This document shows positions 22,468 through 33,600 of a DNA stretch of 64,000 nucleotides, piece after piece. The notes under the pieces are model-generated. The model worked only from the letters and a program-made list of their open reading frames with translations. It made no database searches and was not told the origin of the DNA. The stretch comes from Melampsora larici-populina 98AG31 (taxonomy: Eukaryota; Basidiomycota; Pucciniomycetes; Pucciniales; Melampsoraceae), in NCBI RefSeq assembly GCF_000204055.1, contig NW_006768778.1, positions 1,010,789 to 1,074,788 of the forward strand, read 5' to 3'. Made by a program: the position numbers and the translations under genes. Numbering within the stretch: position 1 is the stretch's first letter; each line of letters begins with the position of its first letter.

Positions 22468-23590
22468 TCATATACGTTGTATTCCTGTGGAGTTTGTTTT
22501 TGTCATGAGGTGAGAAGATAGTGTGTCTGGTCTGAAGTTGCCTTGTTGTATGATCTTGCGAAAATGTTGAGCTGAATATGAACCAAATGGCCCTTGTTTC
22601 CATGATTCAAGAGTGGATCCGACTGCGGCCTGGACCGTGACAGGAATGTGAACCCAAGATATTGGTTGCTTGGAATTAGCAAAAGCGTCAAGGAGTTGCT
22701 GAATGATTGATTGAATTTTCTCCAAAGCATAAGCAGGCATAACTTGAGTCACGTAAAAATATGATGCTGTGGTGAGTAACTCGGTGATATCACAGGCAGG
22801 TTGTTTTCCTAACGTATACTTCTTTTGATTAGCGAGTCGCATGTTGAGAGAGATGTCGTCCAAGAGTAAGAATAAGATCAAGCCGCGTGCCAACATGGCC
22901 GGTTTGATATCCAAGATAGTAAAATGAAGCCTTTGATCAGACTGGTCAGATGGAGGACCACTGAATTGATAATCTATCATAGTTTGCAGCATGTTACGAG
23001 CGTCGCCAATCCCACAGAACATAAAGGATACAACTGGAGCGTTCTTTGTCGTGCACTTCAGTGTTTGGCCGTACAGAGACTTTGGAGCATCATGTCCATA
23101 AGCAAAGTAGGCCCTAAAGTTAGTTAATAGAGGTCTGTATCGTGGTAAACGGAAGATGGCCTTTCGGAGTGATTATTTGGCAACAGAATTGTCAGGATCA
23201 GACTGGTAACGCCTGGCCTTGCTAAGACGAGTGAGCAGTTTTTGTTTTTGAGGATCGTCATCAGCCTCTTTCTCAAGTAGAGCTAGAGCCTTGATAGAAA
23301 ATTGTATGCTTTTCTCATAATCTCCCAGCTGAAAGGTGGCAGCGGATAGATTGGACAGGGGAGTGGGGTCCGAAGGAACAAGTGCAGCAGCTACTTTTTA
23401 AGCTATAATGGCTGTTGAAAAGTTTGTACATATATCATCAGTATGTACCTCTTCCATAAGAAAAACAAAAAGAAGTGCACCGGAATCGCGTAGAGATGTT
23501 GTGAGTCGTACCCTTATGAAACTGCAAGGCTTTGTAGAAAGTGTTACCTCGTAGTCTAGCATCTTCTGCCCTTTCAGCGTTGGACGACAT
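22468..23590 (-). pseudogene. TPR-DUF4470 protein gene, truncated and with two nonsense codons
   Basis: Exon 1 (23590-23512) starts MSSNAERAEDARLRGN, a TPR-like first helix. A GTACGA donor joins CAG|CC at 23411. The frame then continues to 22468 through TPR-like text (PTPLSNLSAATFQLGDYEKS) and the DUF4470 signature (MFCGIGDARNML, LHFTILDIKPAMLARG). Two in-frame TAA codons (23398-23400, where a Tyr is expected, and 23073+100, at 23173-23175) break it. The C-terminus stops early: family members are usually many hundreds of residues longer. DUF4470/MYND-type proteins are common in fungi, and their function is poorly known. A 2.5-kb element sits 23 bp upstream of the start codon and cuts it off from its former promoter. 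Confidence 0.75.
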
Positions 23591-24419
23591 TTTCGACAAA
23601 TCCTGAAGTGGTTCAGGACTACGGTGTACGTTTTAGACTCATACCAACATATAAACATGACATGGGTTACACATGTAATTTTTCCATGTCATGTTTTGTC
23701 AAAATTCATCCCTGAGCCAAAAACCGTACGACATGACTCATACCAACACACATTGACATGGATTTTTGTTTTCCAAATCCTGTGTCGTAATGTGAGTCAT
23801 GGCAGATGATCTGACGGCCAACAAGTGTCATACCGACAAACAACATGACACCATATCACATCTAATAGCTTTGCCTGATTCACCACTGGAGTGTTAAATC
23901 ACATTGTGCTAAACAGCATTCAGCCAAACTGTAGTTCATATTTGAAATTTGAAATCCAAAAGAAAGTTCTTAAACCAAGCTCTGGTCTAAAGTACCTTTT
24001 AAATCATCAACCCTTCCCACCTACCAACTCCAACATTCCATCTTTCACTTTTGTTTCTTTGGGTAAGTATTTCAACTCCTTCTATCTTTGCAGTACTCAC
24101 AATATTCAACTTGGAACTTATTGATTTGCCATCAAAAGTACCTTTCTTTTGTGTTCAATTAATGAACTGTTCTCTTGATCAGGTTTAGATTCCATTCCTC
24201 TTCCCAGTCCCACCCCCTTTCAATCCATTTCTTATTTCCTAGGAAACAAGTCTTCAACATTTTACTAATGATTACTTTGACATTGGTTTAATGTTTTTTA
24301 GTGATTAGGCACGAAATTGATCTTATCTTCAATTGATCCTTTCCATTTGATTGAATCATAATCAATCATTTTTCCCCTCCAATTCAATCAAAACAATCGT
24401 TTCAATCCAAATCAATCAA

Positions 24420-24506
24420 GATTGATCATCTCCATCTGATTCAATCAAGATCGATCGTCTCCATCTGATCCAATCAAGATTGATCTTCTTCATCTGATTC
24501 ACCTGA
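24420..24506 (+). repeat. 29-bp tandem repeat, three copies
   Basis: Units begin GATTGATCATCTCCATCTGA and start at 24420, 24449 and 24478 with a few substitutions. They lie inside the 2.5-kb TIR element. Confidence 0.85.
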
Positions 24507-24723
24507 AATCAATCATATCAACAGTTCATCATGGAATCTTTCATTTGTAATCAAAATAAGCAATCTCATCTAATTCAACTCAAAACAAACCATTTCAACT
24601 TCTTGAAAGTAATTCAACTTGCTGATTTTTAGATTTGTCTATTTAAAACATGGTAATGATGTGAGATGAAACTTACTTTTTTTTCCATGATGGTCAGATA
24701 GCAGTCTACACAGAAGTCTCACA

Positions 24724-24827
24724 GGCCAATTTGATAGGGGATAGAATTGTATCTTGCATGTTCATTCTTCACTATGTGAATGCGGAACTACTTGATGTCA
24801 CCAATGCTATTCCTCTATCAAATTGGT
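24724..24827. repeat. Imperfect hairpin (inverted repeat)
   Basis: CCAATTTGATAGGGGATAG at the left faces CTATTCCTCTATCAAATTGG at the right, about 65 bp apart. Confidence 0.7.
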
Positions 24828-26113
24828 TTTGGATCATGATGATCTATGGTCACTGCTGAGGTTCAACTGTACTTGTCCTCCCCAAGGCTGGGTTGGCTTC
24901 ACGCACCAGATTCTTGTGGGTAGGGTTTGACGCAGAACTTATGCAAGCCTAGTCATCATTATCCAAGTGTGGGATGGACACTGAAAGTGGGTTGCTGTCT
25001 GACCATAAGGAATCTTTAACTGATATTCTTTTAATTGGTTTGGTATTAGTGGTAAGAAGAAGTATAGATCTCCATCACAGAAATGTGTTCAAAAGGAAAT
25101 GTGATATGATAAAAAGTAAGAAGGAGAAGGATGGGATGGAAGCATTCAAAGCAAGATTAAAATCTTTGTCATTTGACTTAATTCATGTATTTTCCGATCT
25201 TTATAAAAATCTGGCTCCTTTTTTCAAATTATGAATCAGTATTGTTTTTTTCATATACTTCAAGGTATACTTGTGGTTGAGACGCATACAAAATATGAGT
25301 TTTCAAATAAAAATGTGTAAGATATTCACGGTAAAGTACCAAAAACATTGAGATCTTTTCCTTCAAAGAGAGTGTCATCCCAGTTGTGATCCAACAAAGC
25401 ATTACACATAAAACAAAATGCAACCCATATGTTAGAGTACACATATGAGCATCTATTCAATTGATTTTCCATCATGGAAGTGTTTGCTTATGGCATTATG
25501 TCTTTCCAGCTGATCCTTGCAAAAAGGTGGCTTGGTGTTGTTGTGATCCAAACGTTTACAATGTCAATAGATTGTTCTCTCAGTCATTGTGATTCCTTCT
25601 TTCACAAGGTTATCTTGTATTTCTCGTATGGTGAGTCTGTTGTTGAAACCATTTTCCAGTACTGTGTTGATGATAGCTATGTTGTTTTGTTTTGTCATTA
25701 TTTGTGGAAGAGAAAGACAGAGTAATAATAATATAGATGGATTATTGAATAAAGATAGTTGACTGTAGAGCTAGGATTGAGTGTTTAATTTTTTTTAAAA
25801 CTCTTGATTGCAGAGAAAAATGCATCAAAAATCGGACAGTCCGATCCAAATGCAATATTTTGGAGAAATTCACATTTGGTGTCATGTTGTGTTGGTATGA
25901 CACTTCCCGGACGGTACGATGTACGAGATGACTCATGTTACAACACGGGATTTGTAAATCAAAAATCCATGTCAATGTGTGTCAGTATGAGCCGTGTCGT
26001 ACGTTATTTGGCTTGGGGATGAATTTCGACCAAACATGACATGGAAAAATTACATGTTTTACCCACGTGATGTTTATATGTTGGTATGAGTCTATACGTA
26101 CACCGTACAGGAC

Positions 26114-26693
26114 AGATGCGACCTCAGCAGCAGCTTCGGGGAAACGTGAGGAACCCTTCAATGTTAGGCCTACATACATACAACTACAGCAGCTGTACAG
26201 CTGCATGGAGTTTGCAGTGGGCACCGCGTAGCTTCGCGTCCTGAACTGTCATGAATCCCTGACGACTGACGCGGGTGTGAGAACAGCGCTTACCCATGGG
26301 ACCCAGACCCCATACCACAAGGTTAGTTAACAAGATCTGATCCATTCATAATTCTAATCCTACAAAAAAGCAACAAAAAAATAACCTATGCAATTACAAT
26401 TGTTTTTGATGACACAAACAAATCCAATGCTTAAATATCTCTTCACAATTCTTTGAGCTGAATCCCATCAAGTTTCACTCATTCAAAGACTGGTTTATTT
26501 TTGAAAGATCATCACTTGATATTTCAAAAAAAAATTATATTAAGTGATCTTTACTTTGATCAGCCAATTACAAAACCAAGGACTGCAATCAAATCTAATC
26601 CAAAAAACTCAATCCCAATTCCATAATTAGTTTAAATTCAACTCCATCTGATCAAAAATTCAAACTAGAATCTTTCATTCAAAATCTCCAAGA
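26114..26693. other. Spacer between TIR element and NDUFAF7-like gene
   Basis: The left 230 bp is GC-richer and was probably upstream DNA of the DUF4470-type gene before the element inserted. The rest is AT-rich 3' flank of the methyltransferase gene. No coding is supported. Confidence 0.4.
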
Positions 26694-28538
26694 CTAAGAA
26701 AAAGGATAAACTTCTTCCTGGACACCTTCATCATCATGTTGATGTTTTCTAAAACTTTCAATCCCTAAAAACTTATACTGAGTTCCCATTCCACGTGGTG
26801 AAATCAATCTATCAACACTTTGATCTGTATTTTTTAATTTTTGTTTTCGAACTTCGATTCCCATTTTCAATAAAAATTCTCTTTGTGAAATCGGTCCATA
26901 ACTCTTACCTTTAAAACATACATTTGATCATCAGGATCTGTACCGCTTTTTTCTTCATGATTTTTTTTCAAAGGATCAACAACGGGCTTACAGAATGGAT
27001 TCATGATTTCTTTTAATTTTGAGAAATTCACATTTGCTGTGAGATCTGTTAAGCCAGGTTTATGTAAAGGATCCACAACCCGATGTTTATAAAATCCCTA
27101 AAAAAAGACTCCGAAAAAATTAATAAAAAGAAACTTGAGAAAAAAAAAGGGTTCAAAAAGAAAATGACTCAACTCTTAATGAATCACCAAAATGATGATC
27201 ATCCCCATAATCCACAATTAAACCAGATCCGTTTCCAAGTTTTAAAAGTTTAGAAAGATGAAAAGCAACAGATAAAGAAAGTGGAGAGATTTCAATCTTA
27301 GAACCAACTGAAAACTTTTCATAATCTTTTTCTTGAATCAATGTTTGAGATCCAATAGTAGGTTTCGAAGCTAAAACAAATCTAATCGGTTTGATAGATT
27401 TTATCAAACCAATCGGTTCAGTCGTTTTGTTTTTATCGTCTATATCTACTAAAATCTCTCGAAAACCTTTGTCTGTTTTCTGGAAAGGTGATGTCAATTA
27501 AGGGATAAGTGGTTTCGTTCATATGGGTTCGAAAATTTAATGACTTACTTGAAAAACGTGAATAGGTAAAGCATCAAAAAACTCATGAGCAATAATCATA
27601 CTCCAATGATCACTACCTAAAAGAAATTAAAAAAAAGTAAGCAGATTTAAGCAACTATAACTTGTTTTTACAACTCACTCTCTTGAATCTCTTCAATTCG
27701 ATCATACCAATAAAGTTTAGTATTCCCATTAGATAAATCTTTTGAAAGCTTTTCTTCTTGGATTTTTCTCAAAAATGGACTATTTTCAACTAAATGAATT
27801 TCTTTAATTTTAGGATTACAACTTTTAATAGATTTAAAAGTCTAATAACAAAAAAACAAATGGATCAAAGTTAATTCAAATCAAAATTCACTCTATGAGT
27901 AAAGAAAAAGTGAAACCAAGTCAAAAGATTTCATACCCTTAAAATATCCGATATTAATGTTCCTCTACCAGGTCCTAATTCGATAATCCTAATCGAATCA
28001 GGAGATCCAAAATCGATCCATCTACTTAAAAACCAAACACCTATCAACTAATCTAGAACATATTCAAAAAAAATTAATCAAAAACGTTTCTTCTTGAAAA
28101 ACATCAGTAGACATTCAAAGGATTCTTCTTCATGACTGACTTCACCAAAGATTTGAGAGATTTCAGGTGAAGTGATAAAATCGCCCAATTTACCAAACGG
28201 ATCTGATAAATTCGTTCTATTACTCTCTGGTTTAGAATAATAACCTAAACTTGTATGATTTAAACATAAGTTCATATAAGTCGAAATCGAAATCGGACCG
28301 GTTGCCTAAGCAAATATCAAAAATACATTAGTTTTCTAAAGGAGAGTCTGATATTTTTGGTTAAAAGGCTTACTGATATTCGATGATTAATTAAATTTAG
28401 TAATGATTCATTTTGATTTTGATTTGATAGAGAAGTTAGATTTGATTGATTTCTGATAAATTGATGGAAGACATTGGTTTTGAGGATTGTTTTGTGAGCC
28501 CGATTGAGTTGATGATGATGTCTGATGATCGATTTCAT
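26694..28538 (-). CDS. NDUFAF7-like mitochondrial protein arginine methyltransferase (8 exons, 432 aa)
   Basis: Exons: 28538-28374, 28305-28141, 28047-27937, 27841-27679, 27616-27549, 27479-27174, 27097-26992 and 26908-26694. All phases close to a TAG stop. In animals NDUFAF7 dimethylates the complex I subunit NDUFS2 during assembly in the mitochondrial matrix. The N-terminus (MKSIIRHHHQLN...) is basic with almost no acidic residues, fitting a targeting peptide. Family motifs are GPISISTYM, GDFITSPEISQIFGE (about 96-110), the SAM loop ELGPGRG (about 133-139), HEFFDALP, YGDD and SYGPISQREFL. The length is close to the human protein. The exon 6 donor is the unusual GTTGAG. The last intron (26909-26991) is open in frame and could be misread as coding. 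Confidence 0.92.
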
Positions 28539-28811
28539 TTTGTAAATATCCTTGCTGGCTTGATTATGTACCACTTTCTTTCACTCTGGACCCTGGAACA
28601 CGGAATACATGCTCACTACTCGGTAGCACGGTACTCGAAATGACATGCACACCACTCAAAGAATATTATCCGACCCGCTGAAGACTATAACTGAACTCTT
28701 CATGGTGAAGTTCTTGAGCTCATCATCCTCATTCTCAACTTTCCTTCAAACTTCATCACACAACAAGATATACCAATTCAAACCACTCAACCATTCAAAC
28801 AAATCATAATC
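28539..28811. promoter_or_regulatory. Shared divergent promoter region
   Basis: 273 bp separate the start codons of the minus-strand NDUFAF7-like gene and the plus-strand securin-like gene. Both must start within this space. No clear TATA box or operator was recognised. Confidence 0.5.
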
Positions 28812-30299
28812 ATGATCCACATTAGACCATCTCATAACTTACAAGATATTCAATCTAGATATGGATCCAAAACACCTTTACCAAACAAGATCACAAATCC
28901 AACTACACAAAAAAAATTAATTTCAAAAACTACTAATTCAAATCGAATTAAGATTTATTCGGATGAAAACCCAAAGAATGAATTAGGTAAGTTTTTATAT
29001 CTTTTCCATATTTTATCAATTCATTTTACTAATCTGTTCTTCAAACCAATCCAGAACCTCAAAGACTCTTTAAAGACGCAATCAAAACGCCTGTTGCCTC
29101 TCGAGCGATATCACATAATTTATTAGCAGACAAAACAAACACAGTCAAGAAAGTAAGAGTACCACATCCAACAGATCTTTCCAAACGTTCACCATCATCA
29201 AAACCCATCCAAACGTCCATCACCAAACCAATCGCAACCCAACTACAAAACTCAACACCACATCCTAAATCAAGAGTATCAAATTCAAATAAATCACCAC
29301 AAGCTTCACCCAAATTACTTTATCGTACACCTGTGACTTCTAAAAGACCAAGTCGACCTCCCGTTTTGATTGATGAAACTTCACCTGAATTCGATTTTGA
29401 TGATCATGAAGAAGAGAATTCATTTGATGCATCTGAATTTCAAATCGATCCTGAAAACTTACCTGAAATCGAATACGGACCTCCAACATCTTGTGAGTGC
29501 TTTTTGGTTTCCATGCCTCAGTTCTTTCGTTTTTTCTTGATAGCTTGTTTTTACTGATCATAAGTTCTTTTTGGTTTGATGGAACGGATCTAGCTTGGAA
29601 GGATGGAGAAAGTGTAGACGTTCATGATTGGTCTGATTTGACTAATGCATTGAAAGGACCTAATACATTCAATCTTGGAAGTTTCATGCCTACTGACGAT
29701 ATCGACTCAACTCATGAAATATTATTAGAGGATGGAGATAAATCCCTATGGTTACCTGAACCTTCTTACCCATTACCTACCTACAGTAAGTTAATCCAAC
29801 CTTTTCCTTATCTTTCGGACGAGTTCAACGCTTAAGGATGAACCCGGATGGTTTTTTTTGATGTAGAATTGGATCTGGAAGATTCTTTTGAAGGATTACT
29901 TTCAGCTTCAAAACGTAAACGAGGTCAATCAACAAAATCAATCACTTCATTAAACTGTGAGTTTTCCTTTCTATTTCTCAAGGATCAATTAATCAAAACT
30001 GACTTTTTTTGTTCTTTTTTTTAGATTCAAGTCTAAGTTTATCAAAGCAAGTTCCATCAAAACTATATAGATCAACAAGACTAGTAACCCAAAAACAAAG
30101 AGCGCCAATCCCATCAAGTTTAAAACCTAAACTTATTAAAGAACCGATCAAGCAACCAGATATTTCAGTTCCTGAATGGGTCAAAGAATTTAATTCGATG
30201 TCTAAACAGTTTAAAGAAATTGAAGTTCAGGCACTCGATCCGATTGGTCATGATCAAGAAATTATGGGATTTGTTAATGAGTTTTTATTTGAGATTTGA
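28812..30299 (+). CDS. Securin-like protein (Cut2/Pds1 type, tentative), 5 exons, 389 aa
   Basis: Exons: 28812-28986, 29055-29492, 29594-29785, 29867-29956 and 30025-30299. All phases close. The first half is basic and low in complexity (KTPLPNKI, DENPKNELG, LLADKTNTVKK). The middle is acidic and contains PEIEYGPPTS (about 195-204), followed by a D/S/L-rich part. The C-terminus ends FVNEFLFEI. Fungal securins share this layout: a basic degradable N-terminus, and an acidic centre with an EIEY-PP segment that blocks the separase active site. If correct, the protein holds separase inactive until anaphase. No clear RxxL or KEN box was found, so destruction-box evidence is weak and the call rests on layout and the short motif. 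Confidence 0.5.
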
Positions 30300-31160
30300 A
30301 CTTGATTATTTCTTGAGAGTTTATGTTTTTTTCTTCATTTGGGATTGAAAGGGAAGGCAAAAGAAGATATAAGAAAGGTTATGGGGTTTTTTTGGATTTG
30401 AAATAATCAAGATAGGTGAAGATTTTTTGAACGATGTCTTTTTAAATGATTTTTTTCGAAGAACATTTTGGGTTACAATTTCTGTTTTTTTTCATCTTTT
30501 TTTTTGGTTCAAATTGGTTTTGTTTGGGAAAGGATGGGATGATAGTGATTAATTTTTTTTCCTTTGCTTGAAATGTGTGAATAAGTGAAGTGATTTTCAG
30601 TTTGGATTGAGTTGATTTCTTTTATTTCTCAGAACAATCTGTTTGTTGTTTTTGTAATATGTGAAATTGTGAAAGATGATAAGTTTTCTAGTGGAAGAAA
30701 GTTTGTAGAGGACTACCCTTCAGTAAATAGGTAACTATGGAATCTTGAGTTTTCCCAACTAAATTGAATGCTCAAATGAATGCAAGACCTGGCAGTATTG
30801 GTATTGGGTAAGATCACTTTGAGGGAGGTTATGATAATTGAAAAGGCACCATACCAATACAGGCTTCCGAAATTCTAATCCCTGTCATTTGAAGATAAAT
30901 AAAATTTGATTGTAGGCAACAAAAAAATCAGACACCTGTATTGTTTTGAGGAACATAAAAGTTTAAGCTTCAGAGAGAAAGGTGTAAAAAAGGTTCTATA
31001 CAATTATAGGTAACAAAAGGCAGGTGTTTTAGAACAAAATTTACCAAGATTCCCTTCCAGAATATATTATGGAACCATTATTATGAACGCAAGATAGACA
31101 ATCTCTGGAATCTTTGGGATTATAGAAATTGAAAATTATTAGGATTTAACTAAAAAAAAC
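30300..31160. other. Intergenic, AT-rich
   Basis: 3' flank of the securin-like gene, with T-rich runs. No feature recognised. Confidence 0.5.
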
Positions 31161-31288
31161 TTAGGGTACGTCTGGTTGCGATTACGAATTGTAAACTCCG
31201 TTTGACCCCAGGTACATTGCCCCGGGGCAAATGGGTTTATTGTTCAAATTGATTTTTCATCAAATGAACTCCGTTTAGGGTACATTTA

Positions 31289-31539
31289 GGGTGTTCAAAC
31301 CTGTGCAAGAAATGTGCAAGACCGACGTGCAAGATCCGTGCAAGATCCGTGCAAGATTTTTTGCACTAATCTTGCACAGTAATTTTTTTGACAACCCGAG
31401 TTATTGTGTTCCAAACCGTGCAAAAACCGTGCGAGACCGACTCTTGCAAGTTTTGTGCAAGATCCGTGCAAGTTCTATTCATATCTTGCACAGAACTTGC
31501 ACAAAACTTGCATGAATTGATTTTGAGGTTTGAACACCC
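31289..31539. mobile_element. 251-bp MITE with GGGTGTTCAAACC ends, TA-flanked
   Basis: The ends are GGGTGTTCAAACCT and its reverse complement, with TA on both sides. It interrupts the left arm of the larger element. The interior repeats GTGCAAGATCC and its reverse, CTTGCAC, at least ten times. Confidence 0.8.
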
Positions 31540-31987
31540 TAATTGAAGAAAATCACGTTTGGTTGAAAATCCCAACCAGATGTATCTTATACAGCTACTA
31601 ACGAATTTGATGGTAGATTTCCCTTAAAAGCATCATCGAGGGACCTTGTCCAAAAGGGTTAAATCTCGATTAAAACTTGTTTTTTCAAATCCGCTTTCCT
31701 TGGTACCGTGAGTGAGCTGTCACTTTCTCCTCTCTACATATCATGACGTGAACCTTCGATGGAAGCCTGATTTGACGTGCGCTGTTAGCACGATTGACGG
31801 ACGGGAGTAGACGAGTACAGTATTTTGTTCGTTTTCCCTTTCCCCCCCTTTCCTTTTCCCCCCATTTCTTCTCATTCTCGTTTTCTCAAAACCTCACATC
31901 CTTCATTTGCGTCGTGGTAAGTTTCTTGTTCTCCCTTTTCAAAATGTAACACCTTTTCACTTGCTTTCCTGCCCTGTTACCATGCAG

Positions 31988-33116
31988 ATGCCTATCATCC
32001 ACAGCCCCGAAGTCAAGATGGTGGTTGTCCGGATGGTGCTTCGAGGAATGCGGTTCCGCGAAATCGTCGATTCCCTCGGAATTCAACTCTCCCTCACCTC
32101 TGTCCGGCGTTGGTACGATCTGTACCTGACCACTCGAGCAATAGTGACCAATCCGATGGATCACATGGCCCGAGGTCCTCCTCCCTCTTTAGGACCAGCT
32201 GAACATCAGTTCATTATTGAGTCATTGGAAGTCAACCCAACCCTATATCTCGACGAGCTTCAGTCCAAAATCACCGACACGTTTGGAATCCGTGTCTCTA
32301 CGAATACTTTGTCAAAGGAGCTGCGAAACCGAATGGCCTGGACCAGGAAGAAGGCCCGTACAGTTCATCCCAACCAATCAATGGCGGCACAAGGAGCGTA
32401 CATACAATCAATTCAAGACATCGACCCTAGATGCTTAGTTTTCACCGGTACGCTTTTTCTTTTCCTTCATTTGATTTTATTTTTATTTTTAATTTTATGA
32501 ATGTATATCTAATCATTCATTTCCTCAGATGAAAGTGCGATCACACAGCGTCGATTGCATCGAGAATACGCGCGTGCACCCATGGGCCAAAGGACGACTC
32601 GCCTTCAGAGGCCCACCACCGCTACTCGCTGGTCTGTATTACCCGCCATCTCCTTAGATGGAGTGATCGCATGCAAGATCCAGGCGGGTGGTCACTCGCG
32701 GATTGACTTTGAGGAATACCTTGAACACGATCTTGTGAGTCATCTCTTTCTTTTGGGAAAAAAAATTAATCGACACTGACTTTGATGCCATAACATGGTA
32801 GTTACCCGCTATGAATCCCTGGCCAGCCCGGAACAGTGTGTTGGTGATGGATAACGCACCTATCCATCACAACGGTCGGGTTGCCGAGCTTTGTGAGGCT
32901 CGCGGGGTTCAACTGGTTTATCTTCCACCGTACAGCCCGGATCTCAACCCAATAGAGAAAGCTTTCTCTATCTTGAAAGCCCGATTAAGAAGATCTCAAC
33001 TTCTCCAACATGCTTTGAATAAAAACGAAGAGATGGCGGTTATTTTCCAAGCTTGTATGAATGTTATCACTGACTCTCTCGCGGAGAAGCTTTTCCAAGG
33101 TTGTGGTTATATGTAA
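31988..33116 (+). CDS. IS630/Tc1-type DDE_3 transposase, intact DD34E triad (3 exons, 326 aa)
   Basis: Exons: 31988-32447, 32529-32734 and 32802-33116. A 5' leader intron is likely (GTAAGT near 31918, CAG just before the ATG). The N-terminus is a helix-turn-helix of the kind that binds TIRs (FREIVDSLGIQLSLTSVRRWY), followed by a second one (HPN... region). The RNase H-fold core has D154 in VFTDESAI, D239 in VMDNAPIHH and E274 in YSPDLNPIEKAF, with 34 residues between the last two. Family role: cut-and-paste transposition, usually into TA. No frameshift or stop is seen, so the gene could be active. It has no close TIR pair of its own that I can find. The nearest matching ends are those at 31164 and 41069, flanked by TTA. 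Confidence 0.88.
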
Positions 33117-33598
33117 CTCAATTTCTTAAGCCATCTCATGCTGAGTAACTATTTTGAGATTGTGGTCAGGTTTTAAATGTGACGGTTGTAATTTTTTTTG
33201 GTGTTTGATGGAATCATATGGATCAGAAGGTCTACGTTTATTTGTGAAGGGGAAAGAAGATGGGGTCCTATTTTGTTTTATTTGTTTTGTTCTTTTTAAC
33301 TGAATAGCAATGTGACACTTCTTAGTAGCCTTGCTTTCGATTTCAACATTTTGTGAGTCTATTTGTTCAAGATCCTCCTCAAAACGGAGGATTTGTAAGT
33401 GTTGAGTGGGGAAAAAAATTGTTTACTTGATCAAAACTTTGATCAAGTCCAGTTTTGAAATGAACTCAATTGAGATTTGATTGATCATTATCGGCAAGGA
33501 GAATAATGAGGGTTTTGATTGATATGAAGAAACTTTTATTAATGGATCAATGTTAAAAAATGATAATGATCAATGATCATTATCTAGGAAGAAGATAA
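33117..33598. other. Spacer with TGATCATTATC motifs
   Basis: AT-rich DNA between the transposase and the nested element. It contains one copy of a 28-bp sequence (33482-33509) that recurs exactly at 35305-35332. A shorter TGATCATTATC lies at 33575. Confidence 0.5.
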
Positions 33599-33600
33599 TA

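Larger units (their letters stand above)
23620..26107. mobile_element. 2.5-kb transposon with about 245-bp terminal inverted repeats
   Basis: 23620-23865 and 25865-26107 are inverted copies of each other at roughly 85% identity by eye. Both start TACGGTGTACGT and contain GACTCATACCAACATATAAA and TTCCATGTCATGTTT. CAGGAC flanks both sides (23614-23619 and 26108-26113). The interior has no recognisable transposase. It contains a threefold 29-bp tandem repeat and a hairpin. Long TIRs are seen in Mutator-like elements, but the class is unresolved. Confidence 0.8.
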
